From the NCBI RefSeq assembly GCF_019334315.1, contig NZ_JAHWGL010000005.1, forward strand, positions 32,838 through 96,837: a stretch of DNA of 64,000 bases. Reading direction: 5' to 3'. This DNA comes from Hymenobacter profundi (GTDB lineage: Bacteria; Bacteroidota; Bacteroidia; Cytophagales; Hymenobacteraceae). A program made the translations under genes and the position numbers. Every line of letters begins with the position of its first letter. Within the stretch, counting starts at the first letter, position 1. Shown piece by piece: positions 46,782 through 55,438 of the stretch. Under the pieces are notes generated by a model. The model made no database searches. It worked only from the letters and a program-made list of their open reading frames with translations, and had not been told where the DNA came from.

Positions 46782-46822
46782 CTAATTGAATTAGTATTCG
46801 CGTAAGCGCGTTCGTACTTTCG
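46782..46822 (+). promoter_or_regulatory. Candidate promoter/operator of the XRE-S24 gene
   Basis: A perfect 13-base palindrome CTAATTGAATTAG (46782-46794) and a CGCGTAAGCGCG inverted repeat (46799-46810) precede TACTTTCG (46815-46822), one mismatch from TAnnTTTG. These could be repressor sites for autoregulation. The rest of the 300-base gap to the siroheme-type gene is AT-rich with no gene. Confidence 0.45.
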
Positions 46823-46872
46823 TGAGCCGGTGCTTTTTACCGATGCAGCCATTTCCCCGGCTCCCTACCCCG

Positions 46873-47679
46873 ATGATCAACACGAACTTAAAATTCTGGC
46901 GGCGCGAACTTGGCCTAACACAGGCCCAGATGGCCGAAAAATTAGGTATCAAACGCTCCCTGGTGGGCGCCTACGAAGAAGGCCGTGCCGAGCCCAAGCT
47001 CCTGACGCTGGTGAACATGGCCCGCCTGTTCGGCATCACGCTCGACGCGCTGGTGACAACTGACTTCAGCAAGAAGAAAAACGCCAAGGCCGCCATTCTG
47101 CAATTGCAAGCCCAGAAAAGCAGCGACCCCACGCCTACCCGCCCTGGCGGCGCGCTGCGGGTACTAGCGCTTACCGTTGATAAAGAGGAAAACGAAAACA
47201 TCGAGTTGGTACCCCAAAAGGCTGCCGCTGGCTACCTCAATGGCTACGCCGACCCCGAGTACCTCGAAGAACTGCCCAAGTTTCGCCTCCCCATGCTGGG
47301 CACGGGCGGTACTTACCGCGCCTTCGAAATTGCCGGTGACTCCATGCTCCCCATTGCCTCCGGCACCGTGATTGTGGGCCGCTATGTAGATGACTGGCTA
47401 ACGCTGAAAGACGGCACGCCGTGCATCGTGGTTAGCTCCAAGGAAGGCATCGTGTTCAAGCGCGTGTTCAACCGCCTCAAAGACGGCGCCATGCTGGCCC
47501 TGCACTCCGATAACCCCGTGTACTCGCCCTACGAAATCAGCGTAGAGGATGTGGTGGAAATCTGGGAAGCCAAGGCGTACATCAGCAGCACGTTCCCTAT
47601 TGCCGACCTGTCGCTTACCCGCCTGGCCAGCATCGTGCTGGATTTGCAGCAGCAAGTAAGCACGCTGAAAAAAGCATAG
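46873..47679 (+). CDS. XRE-family regulator with S24 (LexA/CI-like) peptidase domain
   Basis: About 268 residues from ATG 46873 (MINTNLKFWRRELGLTQAQM); ATG 46843 is an alternative. The N-terminal helix-turn-helix spans about 8-60. The S24 domain has catalytic Ser157 (GDSMLP) and Lys196 (GIVFKRV), with a possible Ala119-Gly120 self-cleavage site in KAAAGY. In LexA and phage CI such repressors cleave themselves when RecA filaments form, releasing SOS or prophage genes; chromosomal Bacteroidota members are common and their targets unknown. A short coiled-coil tail ends the protein. It has a promoter with candidate operators. Confidence 0.92.
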   Translation: MINTNLKFWRRELGLTQAQMAEKLGIKRSLVGAYEEGRAEPKLLTLVNMARLFGITLDALVTTDFSKKKNAKAAILQLQAQKSSDPTPTRPGGALRVLALTVDKEENENIELVPQKAAAGYLNGYADPEYLEELPKFRLPMLGTGGTYRAFEIAGDSMLPIASGTVIVGRYVDDWLTLKDGTPCIVVSSKEGIVFKRVFNRLKDGAMLALHSDNPVYSPYEISVEDVVEIWEAKAYISSTFPIADLSLTRLASIVLDLQQQVSTLKKA

Positions 47680-47728
47680 CCTTATTGTTATTCCTTGCTA
47701 TGCTCGGAATGACAGGAAAAAAGACCAG

Positions 47729-47763
47729 AAGCCCCGCCAGCTATACCGCTGGCGGGGCTTTTT
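47729..47763 (+). terminator. Terminator of the XRE-S24 gene
   Basis: Stem AGCCCCGCCAGC / GCTGGCGGGGCT with a 6-base loop, then T5. Confidence 0.92.
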
Positions 47764-47821
47764 GGCATATGGGTAGGAAATGGCTTGGCCATCTGTTTCA
47801 ACTTACCAGGGGCGCGCTACG

Positions 47822-47829
47822 TATGTTTG
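47822..47829 (+). promoter_or_regulatory. -7 box (TATGTTTG) of the pirin gene
   Basis: TATGTTTG fits TAnnTTTG; it is 28 bases before ATG 47858. Sequence upstream has only a loose TTT at a 23-base spacing. Confidence 0.55.
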
Positions 47830-47857
47830 GGCAACATTTGACTTGATTTCTACGCTC

Positions 47858-48577
47858 ATGCTGAAATATATTCCTGCCATCGAACGCCACCACGCTGCAC
47901 CGGTTGCCTGGCTGAACAGCCACTTCCTGTTCAGCTTCGCAGACTATTACGACCCGAATAACATGCATTTCGGGCCGTTGCGGGTGTTCAACGACGATGT
48001 AATACAGCCGCACTCGGGCTTTCCCCAGCACCCGCACTCCGAAATGGAAATTGTGACGCTGGTATTGCAGGGTGAGGTGACCCACGAGGATACGATGGGC
48101 AACAAAACCACCATTCGCAAGGGCGAGGTGCAGCGCATGACGGCCGGCACCGGCATTGCCCACTCCGAGATGAACCGCACCGATAAGTTGCTGCACATCT
48201 ATCAGTTGTGGTTTCTGCCTAATCAAAAGGGCCTTTCGCCCAGCTACGAGCAAAAGGACATTGATTTCCTGAGTCACAAAAACGAGCTGGTGCCCCTCGT
48301 AACGGGGCAGCGCGTGCTGGAAGATGTGGTGTATATGAACTCCAACAGCACCGTATACTGGGCCAATCTGCGGGAGGAAAAGGAAATCGAATTCAAAACG
48401 TTTCCCATCCGCAATACCTTTGTGTACGTGAAGGAAGGCACCATTTATATCAACGGCTCCGAAATTGGTCCCAACGACCAGGCTCGCCTGACCGACGAAA
48501 ACGTGCTCCACATTCGCGCCGAAAAAGACGCTCAGTTTATCCTGATTGATTTGCCAGCTGCAGAGGCGAATTATTAA
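47858..48577 (+). CDS. Pirin-family cupin protein (YhhW/quercetinase-like)
   Basis: About 239 residues from ATG 47858 (MLKYIPAIERHH). The bicupin fold shows the N-terminal metal site GFPQHPHSEMEIVTLVLQGEVTHEDT and GTGIAHSEMN, with His residues and a Glu. Bacterial pirins of this type (E. coli YhhW) can degrade quercetin in vitro; their true role is unknown. A single-gene unit with a clear -7 box and a terminator. Confidence 0.93.
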   Translation: MLKYIPAIERHHAAPVAWLNSHFLFSFADYYDPNNMHFGPLRVFNDDVIQPHSGFPQHPHSEMEIVTLVLQGEVTHEDTMGNKTTIRKGEVQRMTAGTGIAHSEMNRTDKLLHIYQLWFLPNQKGLSPSYEQKDIDFLSHKNELVPLVTGQRVLEDVVYMNSNSTVYWANLREEKEIEFKTFPIRNTFVYVKEGTIYINGSEIGPNDQARLTDENVLHIRAEKDAQFILIDLPAAEANY

Positions 48578-48597
48578 AAAGACTTGTTGCTAAATAA

Positions 48598-48643
48598 AGA
48601 AAACCATAGCGCGGACTGCAGAGTCTGCGCTACGGTTTTTTTT
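48598..48643. terminator. Terminator between pirin and the acetylesterase-like pseudogene
   Basis: 17-nt arms AAACCATAGCGCGGACT / AGTCTGCGCTACGGTTT pair with two non-Watson-Crick positions (one A-C, one G-U); T8 follows on the rightward strand. Confidence 0.85.
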
Positions 48644-48662
48644 AACTGCACGGAGCTATGGT

Positions 48663-49226
48663 TTATCTCGAACGTATGCTGCTGCAACAAACGAATAACC
48701 TTAGTGCCTGCCCGGAGCCGTGGGCCGCGTACACGTTCATCGGGCGATAGTAGTAAAATACCGGGTCGAAGCCCATGCCAGTGCCCACGCACACGCCCTC
48801 TACCTGGCCTTGGGCATTCACCTTGGTAAAATTACTCGACTTACACGGCTTGATTGTCAGCGGTTCCAACAGCAACCGCCGCGACGCAATAGCCGTAGCG
48901 GCCCGCGCATCGCTCAGCGTCACGTGATAGTTGCCCTCGGGTAGCGCCACCGAGAAGTAGAACGGCTGGTTGCTGGTCATGAAATGGCCTTTCAAGCCAT
49001 CCTTGCCACTGCTGCCGCCTGAAACCGTAGCCTTGCGCTAGATAATAAGCGGCGTTGGGAAATACCTGCGTATAGCCTGGTCCTGTTTCGCCAAGGCCAA
49101 AATTGAATTTATAGGAAGTGTTAATAGGTGCCTGCGTGGCGGTGCTGGTTGTGAGCACCAGGCCAAACAGCTTGGCAAGTAGGGCAGGGGTAGGCGGTAT
49201 ACGGAGCAGCTACGAAACATGGGCAC
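48663..49226 (-). pseudogene. Broken rhamnogalacturonan-acetylesterase-like gene (N-terminal domain only)
   Basis: Leftward, one frame reads INTSYKFNFGLGETGPGYTQV followed by NAAYYLAQGYGF, the N-terminal domain typical of Bacteroidota rhamnogalacturonan acetylesterases. Near 49010 the sense shifts frame and continues SGGSSGKDGLKGHFM, then PFYFSVALPEGNYHVTLSDA. A signal-like segment upstream (TPALLAKLFGLVL) is preceded directly by a stop with no start codon. The expected SGNH hydrolase catalytic domain is missing; the frame instead ends after FDPVFYYYRPMNVYA. Two frame breaks and a missing domain mark it as a pseudogene. The N-terminal domain is probably carbohydrate-binding. Confidence 0.75.
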
Positions 49227-49461
49227 TATGCCCCCATTGCGCCGAATAACACGCTTCTGCTACGCTCATTTATCCAGGAGTCTGCTGGAACCAAGGGAGA
49301 TGCTGTTTTCTGAACAGTTGAGGCAATGTAAAGTATTTATAGTTAGTAAATTGCGTGTTTGATAAACCTACTGCTCAACATAATTTTCTGTTGGGCCAAA
49401 CGTAATACCACACAATTCGTTAACTAACAAGCTCATCTTAAAGTCGAGCTACCCTGCCAGC

Positions 49462-50166
49462 GTGAGTGCATTGTTTCCCCAGTCCTTGATTCCCGATAAT
49501 GATGCCATGCGCCTGCGGGTGCTACATCAGTATCAGATTGTGAATACCACGCCGGAGAAGATCTTCGACGACTACGTGGCCCTGACGGCGCGCTTGTTTA
49601 ACCTGCCTATTTCGCTGATTTCACTGGTTGATGAAGAACGCGTATGGTTTAAAGCCAGCGTAGGCGCACCGGCCGGCATCACCTCCCTGGCCCGCCCCGA
49701 CAGCATGTGCTCGGCGGCCATCTTGCAGGATACGCCCGTATTTTTCTCCGACTACACCCGCGAAAGCTGTGACCTAGTGAACCCCGCCACCGCCGAGGCG
49801 CTGGGCCTGCACTTCTATGCAGGCACCGCCCTGCTCACTACAGAAGGCATAAAAATTGGCGTGCTGGCGGTTATTGGCCGTGAGCACCGGGTATTTTCAA
49901 CTGCCGAATCGGAGCTGCTTCAGGCACTGGCGCGGCTGGTCAGCAAAACCATTGAACTGCGCGGCCGCTACCTGGACGCCAACAACCCAGACGGCTGGGA
50001 AAAAGCTCAGCGCGAGCTGGAAACGCAACTAGACGATAATTTCGCGCTGGCGCGCTACCTGGCTACTCGCACGCAAGGTATCAATCTGGAAGACGACGAA
50101 ATAACGCAGGTGATCAAGCAGCGGCTAGCGAATATGGATGTGGTGCTGGATAATAAGTTGCTGTAA
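49462..50166 (+). CDS. GAF-domain protein
   Basis: A protein of 234 residues with a GTG start. Residues 20-170 form a GAF domain (VNTTPEKIFDDYVALTARLFNLPISLISLVDEERVWFK split over the start, then PDSMCSAAIL, LHFYAGTALLT, IGVLAVIGREHRVF). The C-terminal 55 residues are helical and charged. It has no kinase, cyclase or HD-GYP domain, so it may be a stand-alone sensor that binds a small molecule or a redox cue, similar to bacterial fRMsr-like or signalling GAF proteins. Upstream is 235 bases of AT-rich DNA with no feature seen. Confidence 0.85.
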   Translation: MSALFPQSLIPDNDAMRLRVLHQYQIVNTTPEKIFDDYVALTARLFNLPISLISLVDEERVWFKASVGAPAGITSLARPDSMCSAAILQDTPVFFSDYTRESCDLVNPATAEALGLHFYAGTALLTTEGIKIGVLAVIGREHRVFSTAESELLQALARLVSKTIELRGRYLDANNPDGWEKAQRELETQLDDNFALARYLATRTQGINLEDDEITQVIKQRLANMDVVLDNKLL

Positions 50167-50174
50167 ATCAGTAG

Positions 50175-50225
50175 TGCAACAACTAAAAAAGCCTGCTTTT
50201 ACAGCAGGCTTTTTTAGTTGTTGCA
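50175..50225. terminator. Bidirectional terminator, 22-bp perfect hairpin
   Basis: Perfect 22-nt arms (50175-50196, 50204-50225) with AAAAAAGCCTGC core and TTTTACA loop lie between the convergent GAF and M2 peptidase genes. Confidence 0.92.
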
Positions 50226-50231
50226 GATAAG

Positions 50232-52091
50232 TTACATCGTGTACTTCCTACCCTTGTTCTGCTCCTTGAGGTGGGCCATCAGTGGCTGGAAGTACTCTAC
50301 CATAGCGCGGGCCGAGAGGTCTTCGCCGGTTTTTTCTTTTAGCACCAGGCGCCAATCTTTGCTGGAACCGGGGCGCATGATGTCGGCCAGGAAAGCGCCT
50401 ACCTCCTTGCTGCCGTAGTAGTTGGTGGCGTGCGGGTCTTGGTGTAAGATCTGCTTGGCAATGTGGTCGTGCAGCTGAAATAGGATGACGTACGACAGAG
50501 CGTAGTCGTAGTACTGCGCGGGGTCGTCGTTGATGTGAGTTTTGGTGGCCGGGTCAAGGTAGTTCTCGCCGCGGGGAGTAGGGGGCACAATGCCTTGGTA
50601 CTGCTTGCTAAGTGCCCACCACTTGGCGTTGAGTTGGTCGGCGGGGAGGTTGTCGGCGTAGAAGCTGTTTTCCCACTCGCTCATTACGCCCGAGGCAAAC
50701 GGAATGAACACCACCGAGCCCAGGGCCTCTTTCAGGAGCGCCTGCATGTCGTTGGTTTTCACTTTGGGGTCAATCAGCCCCAAACCCGCCAGGAAAGGCT
50801 TTTGGCGGGCGGCCAGGCCCATCAGGCTACCCATGGCCTCGTGGTAGGCACGGTTGGCGCCCTGGCGCAACAGCACTGGTACCTCGGGGTTGGTGTAGGT
50901 GAGGTAGTAGTAAATGTGGCCTAGCTCGTGGTGGGTGGTTTCGTACCACTCGGTGTTGGCTTCCACGCTCATCAGACTGCGCACGTCCTGTTCCAGGTTC
51001 ATGTGCCAGGCCGAGGCGTGGTTGTTCTTCTTGTAATCGGCACCTTTGGGTAGGGGGTAGAGGCTCGATTTCTCCCAGAACACCGGAGGCAACGCCTGAA
51101 AGCCCAGGCTCTGGTAGAAACGCTCGGCCTGTTGCACCTGCCACTCGGCGCCTTTTTTAGCCAGCACAGGATCCAGGTTCAGGCCTTTCACGTCTACCAT
51201 GCTGCTCCAGTCCTGCCCCCAGCGGTTGGGCAGCCAGGAGGCGGGTAGGTAGTCGGGCACCTGCTTCACGCCGTACTGCTTGGCCAGCTCGTAGCGGGCG
51301 TAGGTGTGCAACTCGCGGTAGAGCGGGCGCAGCTCCTGGTTGATTTTGCGAACCAGCGCCATCATCTCCTCCCGGTTCATGCCGTAGTCGGAAGCCTGGT
51401 AGGTGAAGTAGTCGGGGTAGCCCAGGGCCTGCACAGTTTGGTTGCGCAGGTCGCGCAGGCTGAGCAGGCCGGGTTTCAGGGTATGGCCGATGGCCTTGCT
51501 GGCTTCCCAAATCTGCTGGCGCTTCTGCGGGTTCTTTTCTTTGCGCAATAGCTCGTCCAGATCGTTCGTCGTCACCGACTTACCCTGGTATTTGTAGTCG
51601 AAACCGTAGAGCTTTTCCGTTTGCTGGGTTTCGGCCTTTATGCGGCGCTTCACCACGTCGGCAGCAGTTTGAGGCGAGTTGGCGGCGTTGTACAAGGCCG
51701 TTTCCAACTGCTTCACCTGGATAGGTGTGAGGTCCTGCTTGTGCTCCAGCAGCTCGCGCAGGCGGTTGATATTCTCGGTGCTGCCCGCAAAAGCAGCCAT
51801 GCGCTCGTTGGCGCGGGCCGTGGCGGCAGCGTTGGTGGTATCGCCGGGCACGATGTGGGTGTTGGAGCGCCACTCGGCTTCCGACGATTGCGTGTAGAGT
51901 TTCTGGTATTCAGCAGAGTAGGCGGTCAGAAACTCCTGTGCCTGCTGCTGCCAACTGGCCGGCGCAGCAGCCTGAGGTGCTGCCGTAGGGGCTGAAGCAG
52001 ATGAATCGGTAGCAACGGCGGGCGTTTTGGCGGTAGGGGCGCAGGCGGTAAGTAGAGCCGCTGTAAGCAGAGGTAAATAAGACTTCTTCAT
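50232..52091 (-). CDS. M2-family peptidyl-dipeptidase (ACE-like) lipoprotein
   Basis: About 619 residues from ATG 52091 (MKKSYLPLLTAALLTAC), a lipoprotein signal with Cys17. The M2 zinc motif is HHELGHIYYYLTYTN (HELGH) with the downstream Glu and the FxYQASDYGMNREEM region. Family members cut dipeptides from peptide C-termini. The lipoprotein signal places it at the periplasmic membrane face or cell surface. An open N-terminal extension to 52169 is unlikely since it spoils the signal peptide. Unrelated to the M14 peptidases, but the window has three secreted peptidases. Confidence 0.93.
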   Translation of the reverse strand: MKKSYLPLLTAALLTACAPTAKTPAVATDSSASAPTAAPQAAAPASWQQQAQEFLTAYSAEYQKLYTQSSEAEWRSNTHIVPGDTTNAAATARANERMAAFAGSTENINRLRELLEHKQDLTPIQVKQLETALYNAANSPQTAADVVKRRIKAETQQTEKLYGFDYKYQGKSVTTNDLDELLRKEKNPQKRQQIWEASKAIGHTLKPGLLSLRDLRNQTVQALGYPDYFTYQASDYGMNREEMMALVRKINQELRPLYRELHTYARYELAKQYGVKQVPDYLPASWLPNRWGQDWSSMVDVKGLNLDPVLAKKGAEWQVQQAERFYQSLGFQALPPVFWEKSSLYPLPKGADYKKNNHASAWHMNLEQDVRSLMSVEANTEWYETTHHELGHIYYYLTYTNPEVPVLLRQGANRAYHEAMGSLMGLAARQKPFLAGLGLIDPKVKTNDMQALLKEALGSVVFIPFASGVMSEWENSFYADNLPADQLNAKWWALSKQYQGIVPPTPRGENYLDPATKTHINDDPAQYYDYALSYVILFQLHDHIAKQILHQDPHATNYYGSKEVGAFLADIMRPGSSKDWRLVLKEKTGEDLSARAMVEYFQPLMAHLKEQNKGRKYTM

Positions 52092-52196
52092 AACACTGCA
52101 AAGAAACGACGAAAAACGCAGCAAAATCCCAAGCCTACCACGGCGCAGCAACCCTACCCCGTCACCCAAGGGGTGCGAAAGGAACAGTCGTACAAA

Positions 52197-52883
52197 CTAC
52201 CCCACCGGCTTTTCGAGCACGTAAATCTGCAACTGTCGGCGGGTTTGAAAGCCGAGGCGCTCGTATACGGCGCGGGCGCGGGTGTTTTCGGGGAGCACGT
52301 GTAAAAATGGCACCCGCCCCGCTGCCAGTATGCGGTGCATCTGGTGTTGCAGGAGGCGGGCGGCGTAGCCTTTGCCCAGGTGCGCAGGGTGCGTGCAAAC
52401 GGCGCTCAACTCGGTGTAGGGTGTGGGTTGGAGCCGTTCGCCTGCCATGGCCACCAACTCATTGCCCTCAAAAATGCCGTGGTATTCGCCAAACTCGATG
52501 GTGCGCTGAAGAAACGGGCCGGGGTTAGTTTGGGCCGTGAGTGCTATCATGGCAGAAATATGCGGCTGTTGCAGCGGTACCACGCCTGTGCGGTCGAGGG
52601 CTGGCGGAGTAGGGCGCTCGTACACGAGTTGCAGCAAATCTTTCTGCACCAGTATCTTCCAGTTGTCCGGAATAGCTACCTCGCCGGCTGTGAACAGTAC
52701 GGTAGCTGTGCCGGCCGGGGTCAGGTCGTGCAAATCGGCGAAGGCGCTGGCCGAGTACTCGCGTAGGCCTGCAAATGCTCCGGCTTCCTTCTGCACGTAC
52801 CGCGCCTGCTCGTTGCCTACGGCAAGGTGGGCACTGCCGGTGCACAAGGCATTCCAAATTGGGTTGTCGAGGACGTGCTGCAT
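52197..52883 (-). CDS. GNAT-family acetyltransferase
   Basis: About 228 residues from ATG 52883 (MQHVLDNPIWNALCTG), 27 bases past a -7 box. The C-terminal half is a GNAT fold with LSAVCTHPAHLGKGYAARL (acetyl-CoA pyrophosphate loop HLGKGYA) and VYERLGFQTRRQL. The N-terminal half has NQARY-like and FTAGEVAIPDNW segments usual in the FR47-like family. It acetylates an unknown amine. The ATG 52949 start of the open frame lies upstream of the promoter. Confidence 0.88.
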   Translation of the reverse strand: MQHVLDNPIWNALCTGSAHLAVGNEQARYVQKEAGAFAGLREYSASAFADLHDLTPAGTATVLFTAGEVAIPDNWKILVQKDLLQLVYERPTPPALDRTGVVPLQQPHISAMIALTAQTNPGPFLQRTIEFGEYHGIFEGNELVAMAGERLQPTPYTELSAVCTHPAHLGKGYAARLLQHQMHRILAAGRVPFLHVLPENTRARAVYERLGFQTRRQLQIYVLEKPVG

Positions 52884-52909
52884 AGGGGAGGGTAGGGGCA
52901 AAGTCAGCG

Positions 52910-52917
52910 CAAAGCTA
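52910..52917 (-). promoter_or_regulatory. -7 box (TAGCTTTG) of the GNAT gene
   Basis: Leftward TAGCTTTG fits TAnnTTTG, 26 bases upstream of the ATG at 52883. Confidence 0.5.
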
Positions 52918-53090
52918 CTCCCTACCCAACAAACCGGCGCGAGTCGCATGCCTCATGGCCTCATGCCGTCTGCACCTGCTGCACGTGATAACCTAGTTGA
53001 TATGTTTCTGGTTGAAGTAGTTTTGTGGTAGGATCAGGCACATTTTTCGCCGGCTTGCACGTTATACACGCAGCATCTTATCATCGTCAT

Positions 53091-53876
53091 ATGTTGTTTT
53101 TCTCTTCCACGGCTGCCGCTGCTGGTAGCCATTATCTTTCCAGTCTGGTGTTGGTTACCGTGCGCTACCTCGTGTTTGCGGGCATGGCCTACGCGGTTTT
53201 CTGGGTGTGGCGCCGCGAGAAGTGGCAGCACCGCCGTATTCAGCCCAAGTTTCCCGAGCGCAAGCACATCGATACGGAAATCAAATACTCGCTGCTCACC
53301 TGCCTGATTTTTGCGATGGTAGGCGTAAGCATCTTTGTGGCGAAGCAACATGGCTACACGCTCATGTACAGTAAGATAAGCGACTACGGCTGGCTTTACT
53401 TCGTCTTCAGCCTATTAGTAGCCATTGTAGCGCACGACACCTACTTCTACTGGACGCACCGCTTCATGCACATTCCGGCGGTGTTTCGGCACGTGCACCG
53501 GGTGCATCACCTCTCGCACAATCCGTCGCCGTGGGCGTCGTTTTCGTTTCACCCGTTGGAGGCCGTGATTGAAGCGGGCATTGTGCCACTGCTGGTGTTT
53601 GTCCTACCCATTCACCCGCTCACGCTGGGTATTTTCATGGTGTACCAGATGGGCATGAACGTGCTGGGCCACCTGGGCTACGAGCCCTACCCTCAACACT
53701 TTTTGCGCAGCCGCTGGGGCCGCTTACACAATACCAGCACGCACCACAACATGCACCACCAACTGGTAAAGTGCAACTACGGCCTTTATTTCAACTGGTG
53801 GGACCGGCTCATGGGTACCAACCACGCCAAGTACCCCGAGCGTTTCGAAAAAGCCGCAGGAAGCAAGGAGCGGTAG
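53091..53876 (+). CDS. Sterol desaturase/fatty-acid hydroxylase family protein
   Basis: About 261 residues from ATG 53091 (MLFFSSTAAAAGSHYLSSL); the open frame begins earlier at 53025. Four or five hydrophobic helices and the diiron His boxes are present: HDTYFYWTHRFMH, HRVHHLSH and HNTSTHHNMHHQ. The family hydroxylates or desaturates lipids (carotenoids, sterols, sphingolipids) with diiron and oxygen in the membrane. For a pigmented Bacteroidota a carotenoid hydroxylase is a guess; no carotenoid genes are here. Confidence 0.9.
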   Translation: MLFFSSTAAAAGSHYLSSLVLVTVRYLVFAGMAYAVFWVWRREKWQHRRIQPKFPERKHIDTEIKYSLLTCLIFAMVGVSIFVAKQHGYTLMYSKISDYGWLYFVFSLLVAIVAHDTYFYWTHRFMHIPAVFRHVHRVHHLSHNPSPWASFSFHPLEAVIEAGIVPLLVFVLPIHPLTLGIFMVYQMGMNVLGHLGYEPYPQHFLRSRWGRLHNTSTHHNMHHQLVKCNYGLYFNWWDRLMGTNHAKYPERFEKAAGSKER

Positions 53877-53886
53877 TAAATACAGT

Positions 53887-53921
53887 GAACGTCATTTCTC
53901 GACAAGTTCGAAATGACGTTC
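53887..53921. terminator. Hairpin between convergent desaturase-like and mtfA genes
   Basis: Perfect 12-nt arms GAACGTCATTTC / GAAATGACGTTC with an 11-base loop. No strong T-tract. It shares the CGTCAT/ATGACG ends with the hairpin at 45823. Confidence 0.6.
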
Positions 53922-53943
53922 AACGCGTAGTCGAACGAGCGGC

Positions 53944-54891
53944 CTATGCAGCTTGCTGCTCTTGCTGCAAGTGACAGTCTTTGTACTTCTTGCCACTACC
54001 GCAGGGGCAAGGCGAGTTGCGGCCAAATTTTTTGTGACGGCTGCGCAGGCTCCGAATCCACTCGCGCGGATCGGTGGCAAAGCGCAGGAAGCGCTTCTTG
54101 GGGTTCTGCCGAAACGCTCGCATCAGCAATTGGTACAGCTCGGGGTGGTGCTCCTGTAGCTTCTCTGGTTTCTCGAAGAAATACTCCGTAACGACGGCGA
54201 AGAACTCGGCTTCGTTGGTGGCGGCGTAGTCGTTAATTTCGGAGTGGCCGGCCCGGATGGCTTCCATTTCGCGGTGCATCACCTCGGTCCAGGGTTTCAG
54301 CAACTCGGCGGGTAGGGCCAGCTTGGGCACACCATCAATCACGCCGTCGGCCTGGTCCAGCATGTGCGCAAACTCGTGAATGCCCACGTTCTGCTTGTCG
54401 ATGGTATCGGCAAATCCCTGCTCCAATGAGGCTTTGGATAAGTGCATATAGTGTGCGCCCTGAAATCCGCGCACCGAGCCCAACAGCGTGCCGGCCAGGG
54501 GCTTCACTTCCTTGCTGGGGTCGTCGGGGCTTTGCCAGGCATCGGGCACAATCAATACTTCGCCCAGGTTGCCGTACTCCCATTCCGGAAAACCAAAGGT
54601 TGGGATAACGGCCGAGGCGGCTACCAGCAGGCGCGTGGTATCGTCTACCTCCGTCTGAATGCCCCGTACACTGGTTTGGGCCAGAAACACCTGAATTTTA
54701 CGCTCGAAACGAAGCTTGTCGTCTTTGGTTAGCGACAGATAAAAGGCAATACGCTCGGTAAGAATCTGGCGCCAGTTGTCCGGAAACTCCTGGGCCAGCG
54801 CGGCGGCTAGTATGCGGCTGTCGCGGGTGGCGTAGCGGTAAAACAGAAAGATAACCCCAGCCACGAAGGCCGCGAAGAGTACGTAATTCAT
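53944..54891 (-). CDS. mtfA: MtfA-family zinc peptidase with SEC-C motif
   Basis: A protein of 315 residues. A transmembrane helix at 5-20 is followed by the MtfA fold with zinc motif HEFAH (His172, Glu173, His176) and LDQADG. The last 30 residues form a SEC-C motif (Cys295, Cys297, Cys306, His307), a small zinc-binding element known from SecA C-termini, fused here to MtfA. E. coli MtfA is an aminopeptidase that binds the Mlc repressor, and no SEC-C is present there. The fusion and the N-terminal helix set this protein apart. Function is inferred from family. Confidence 0.92.
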   Translation of the reverse strand: MNYVLFAAFVAGVIFLFYRYATRDSRILAAALAQEFPDNWRQILTERIAFYLSLTKDDKLRFERKIQVFLAQTSVRGIQTEVDDTTRLLVAASAVIPTFGFPEWEYGNLGEVLIVPDAWQSPDDPSKEVKPLAGTLLGSVRGFQGAHYMHLSKASLEQGFADTIDKQNVGIHEFAHMLDQADGVIDGVPKLALPAELLKPWTEVMHREMEAIRAGHSEINDYAATNEAEFFAVVTEYFFEKPEKLQEHHPELYQLLMRAFRQNPKKRFLRFATDPREWIRSLRSRHKKFGRNSPCPCGSGKKYKDCHLQQEQQAA

Positions 54892-55096
54892 AGCCCGTTG
54901 CTAACGGACATCCCGCACGAAGGTTGGTAGACCGCAACGAATAAAGCGTCAAGGCAGCGCAGCAACGGGACACAAGACGCACGGCTGGCAGAAAATACGG
55001 AGGGCGCCCCTGGTAAAACTACTGAAAAAGCATGCTCGCTTATCTGCCGAAAAATAAGCGTGCGTACACAGGCACTGCACCAACCCTACCTATCCC

Positions 55097-55354
55097 ATGC
55101 CACTACACCGCGAGTTAGATAAGAAGCTAAGCAAGACATACGAACCTTCGACCAGCATCGACGACGTTTTCAAAGGCTACGATATCACCTTCATAACCAA
55201 TGAGCACGGCGAGCCAGTAACCTTGTTTTTCGGCAAGCGCCGCCCCGATGGGTTGATAGCGGGCGAGCGATACACTCGGACCATCAAGCGCCAGCCCAAT
55301 AGTTTGGAAGTGAAGTCGAGCCACTGGGATAATCGGGGCAAGATCTTGCGCTAG
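55097..55354 (+). CDS. Small hypothetical protein, 85 residues
   Basis: Starts MPLHRELDKKLSKTY, with a mixed alpha/beta, charged sequence containing GYDITFITNEHGEPVTLFFGKRRPDG and ending KSSHWDNRGKILR. Not a family I recognise; it resembles short conserved proteins of unknown function in Hymenobacteraceae. It has a strong ATG, and an imperfect hairpin (55374-55407, AGGGCT core) separates it from the convergent phosphatase gene. Confidence 0.65.
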   Translation: MPLHRELDKKLSKTYEPSTSIDDVFKGYDITFITNEHGEPVTLFFGKRRPDGLIAGERYTRTIKRQPNSLEVKSSHWDNRGKILR

Positions 55355-55438
55355 AACCAGTTGCATCTACCAACCCTAGCAGGGCTCCTAAGCCCTGCCA
55401 AGGTTTTGCGGAGGGTAGCTTTTTGGAACAGCTTGCTA

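Noticed and set aside
46822..47679. Prophage suggested by the CI-like XRE-S24 regulator
   Set aside because: No integrase, structural or lysis genes nearby, and core genes flank it.
47798..48511. Leftward ORF of 237 codons
   Set aside because: Antisense to the pirin gene and covering its start.
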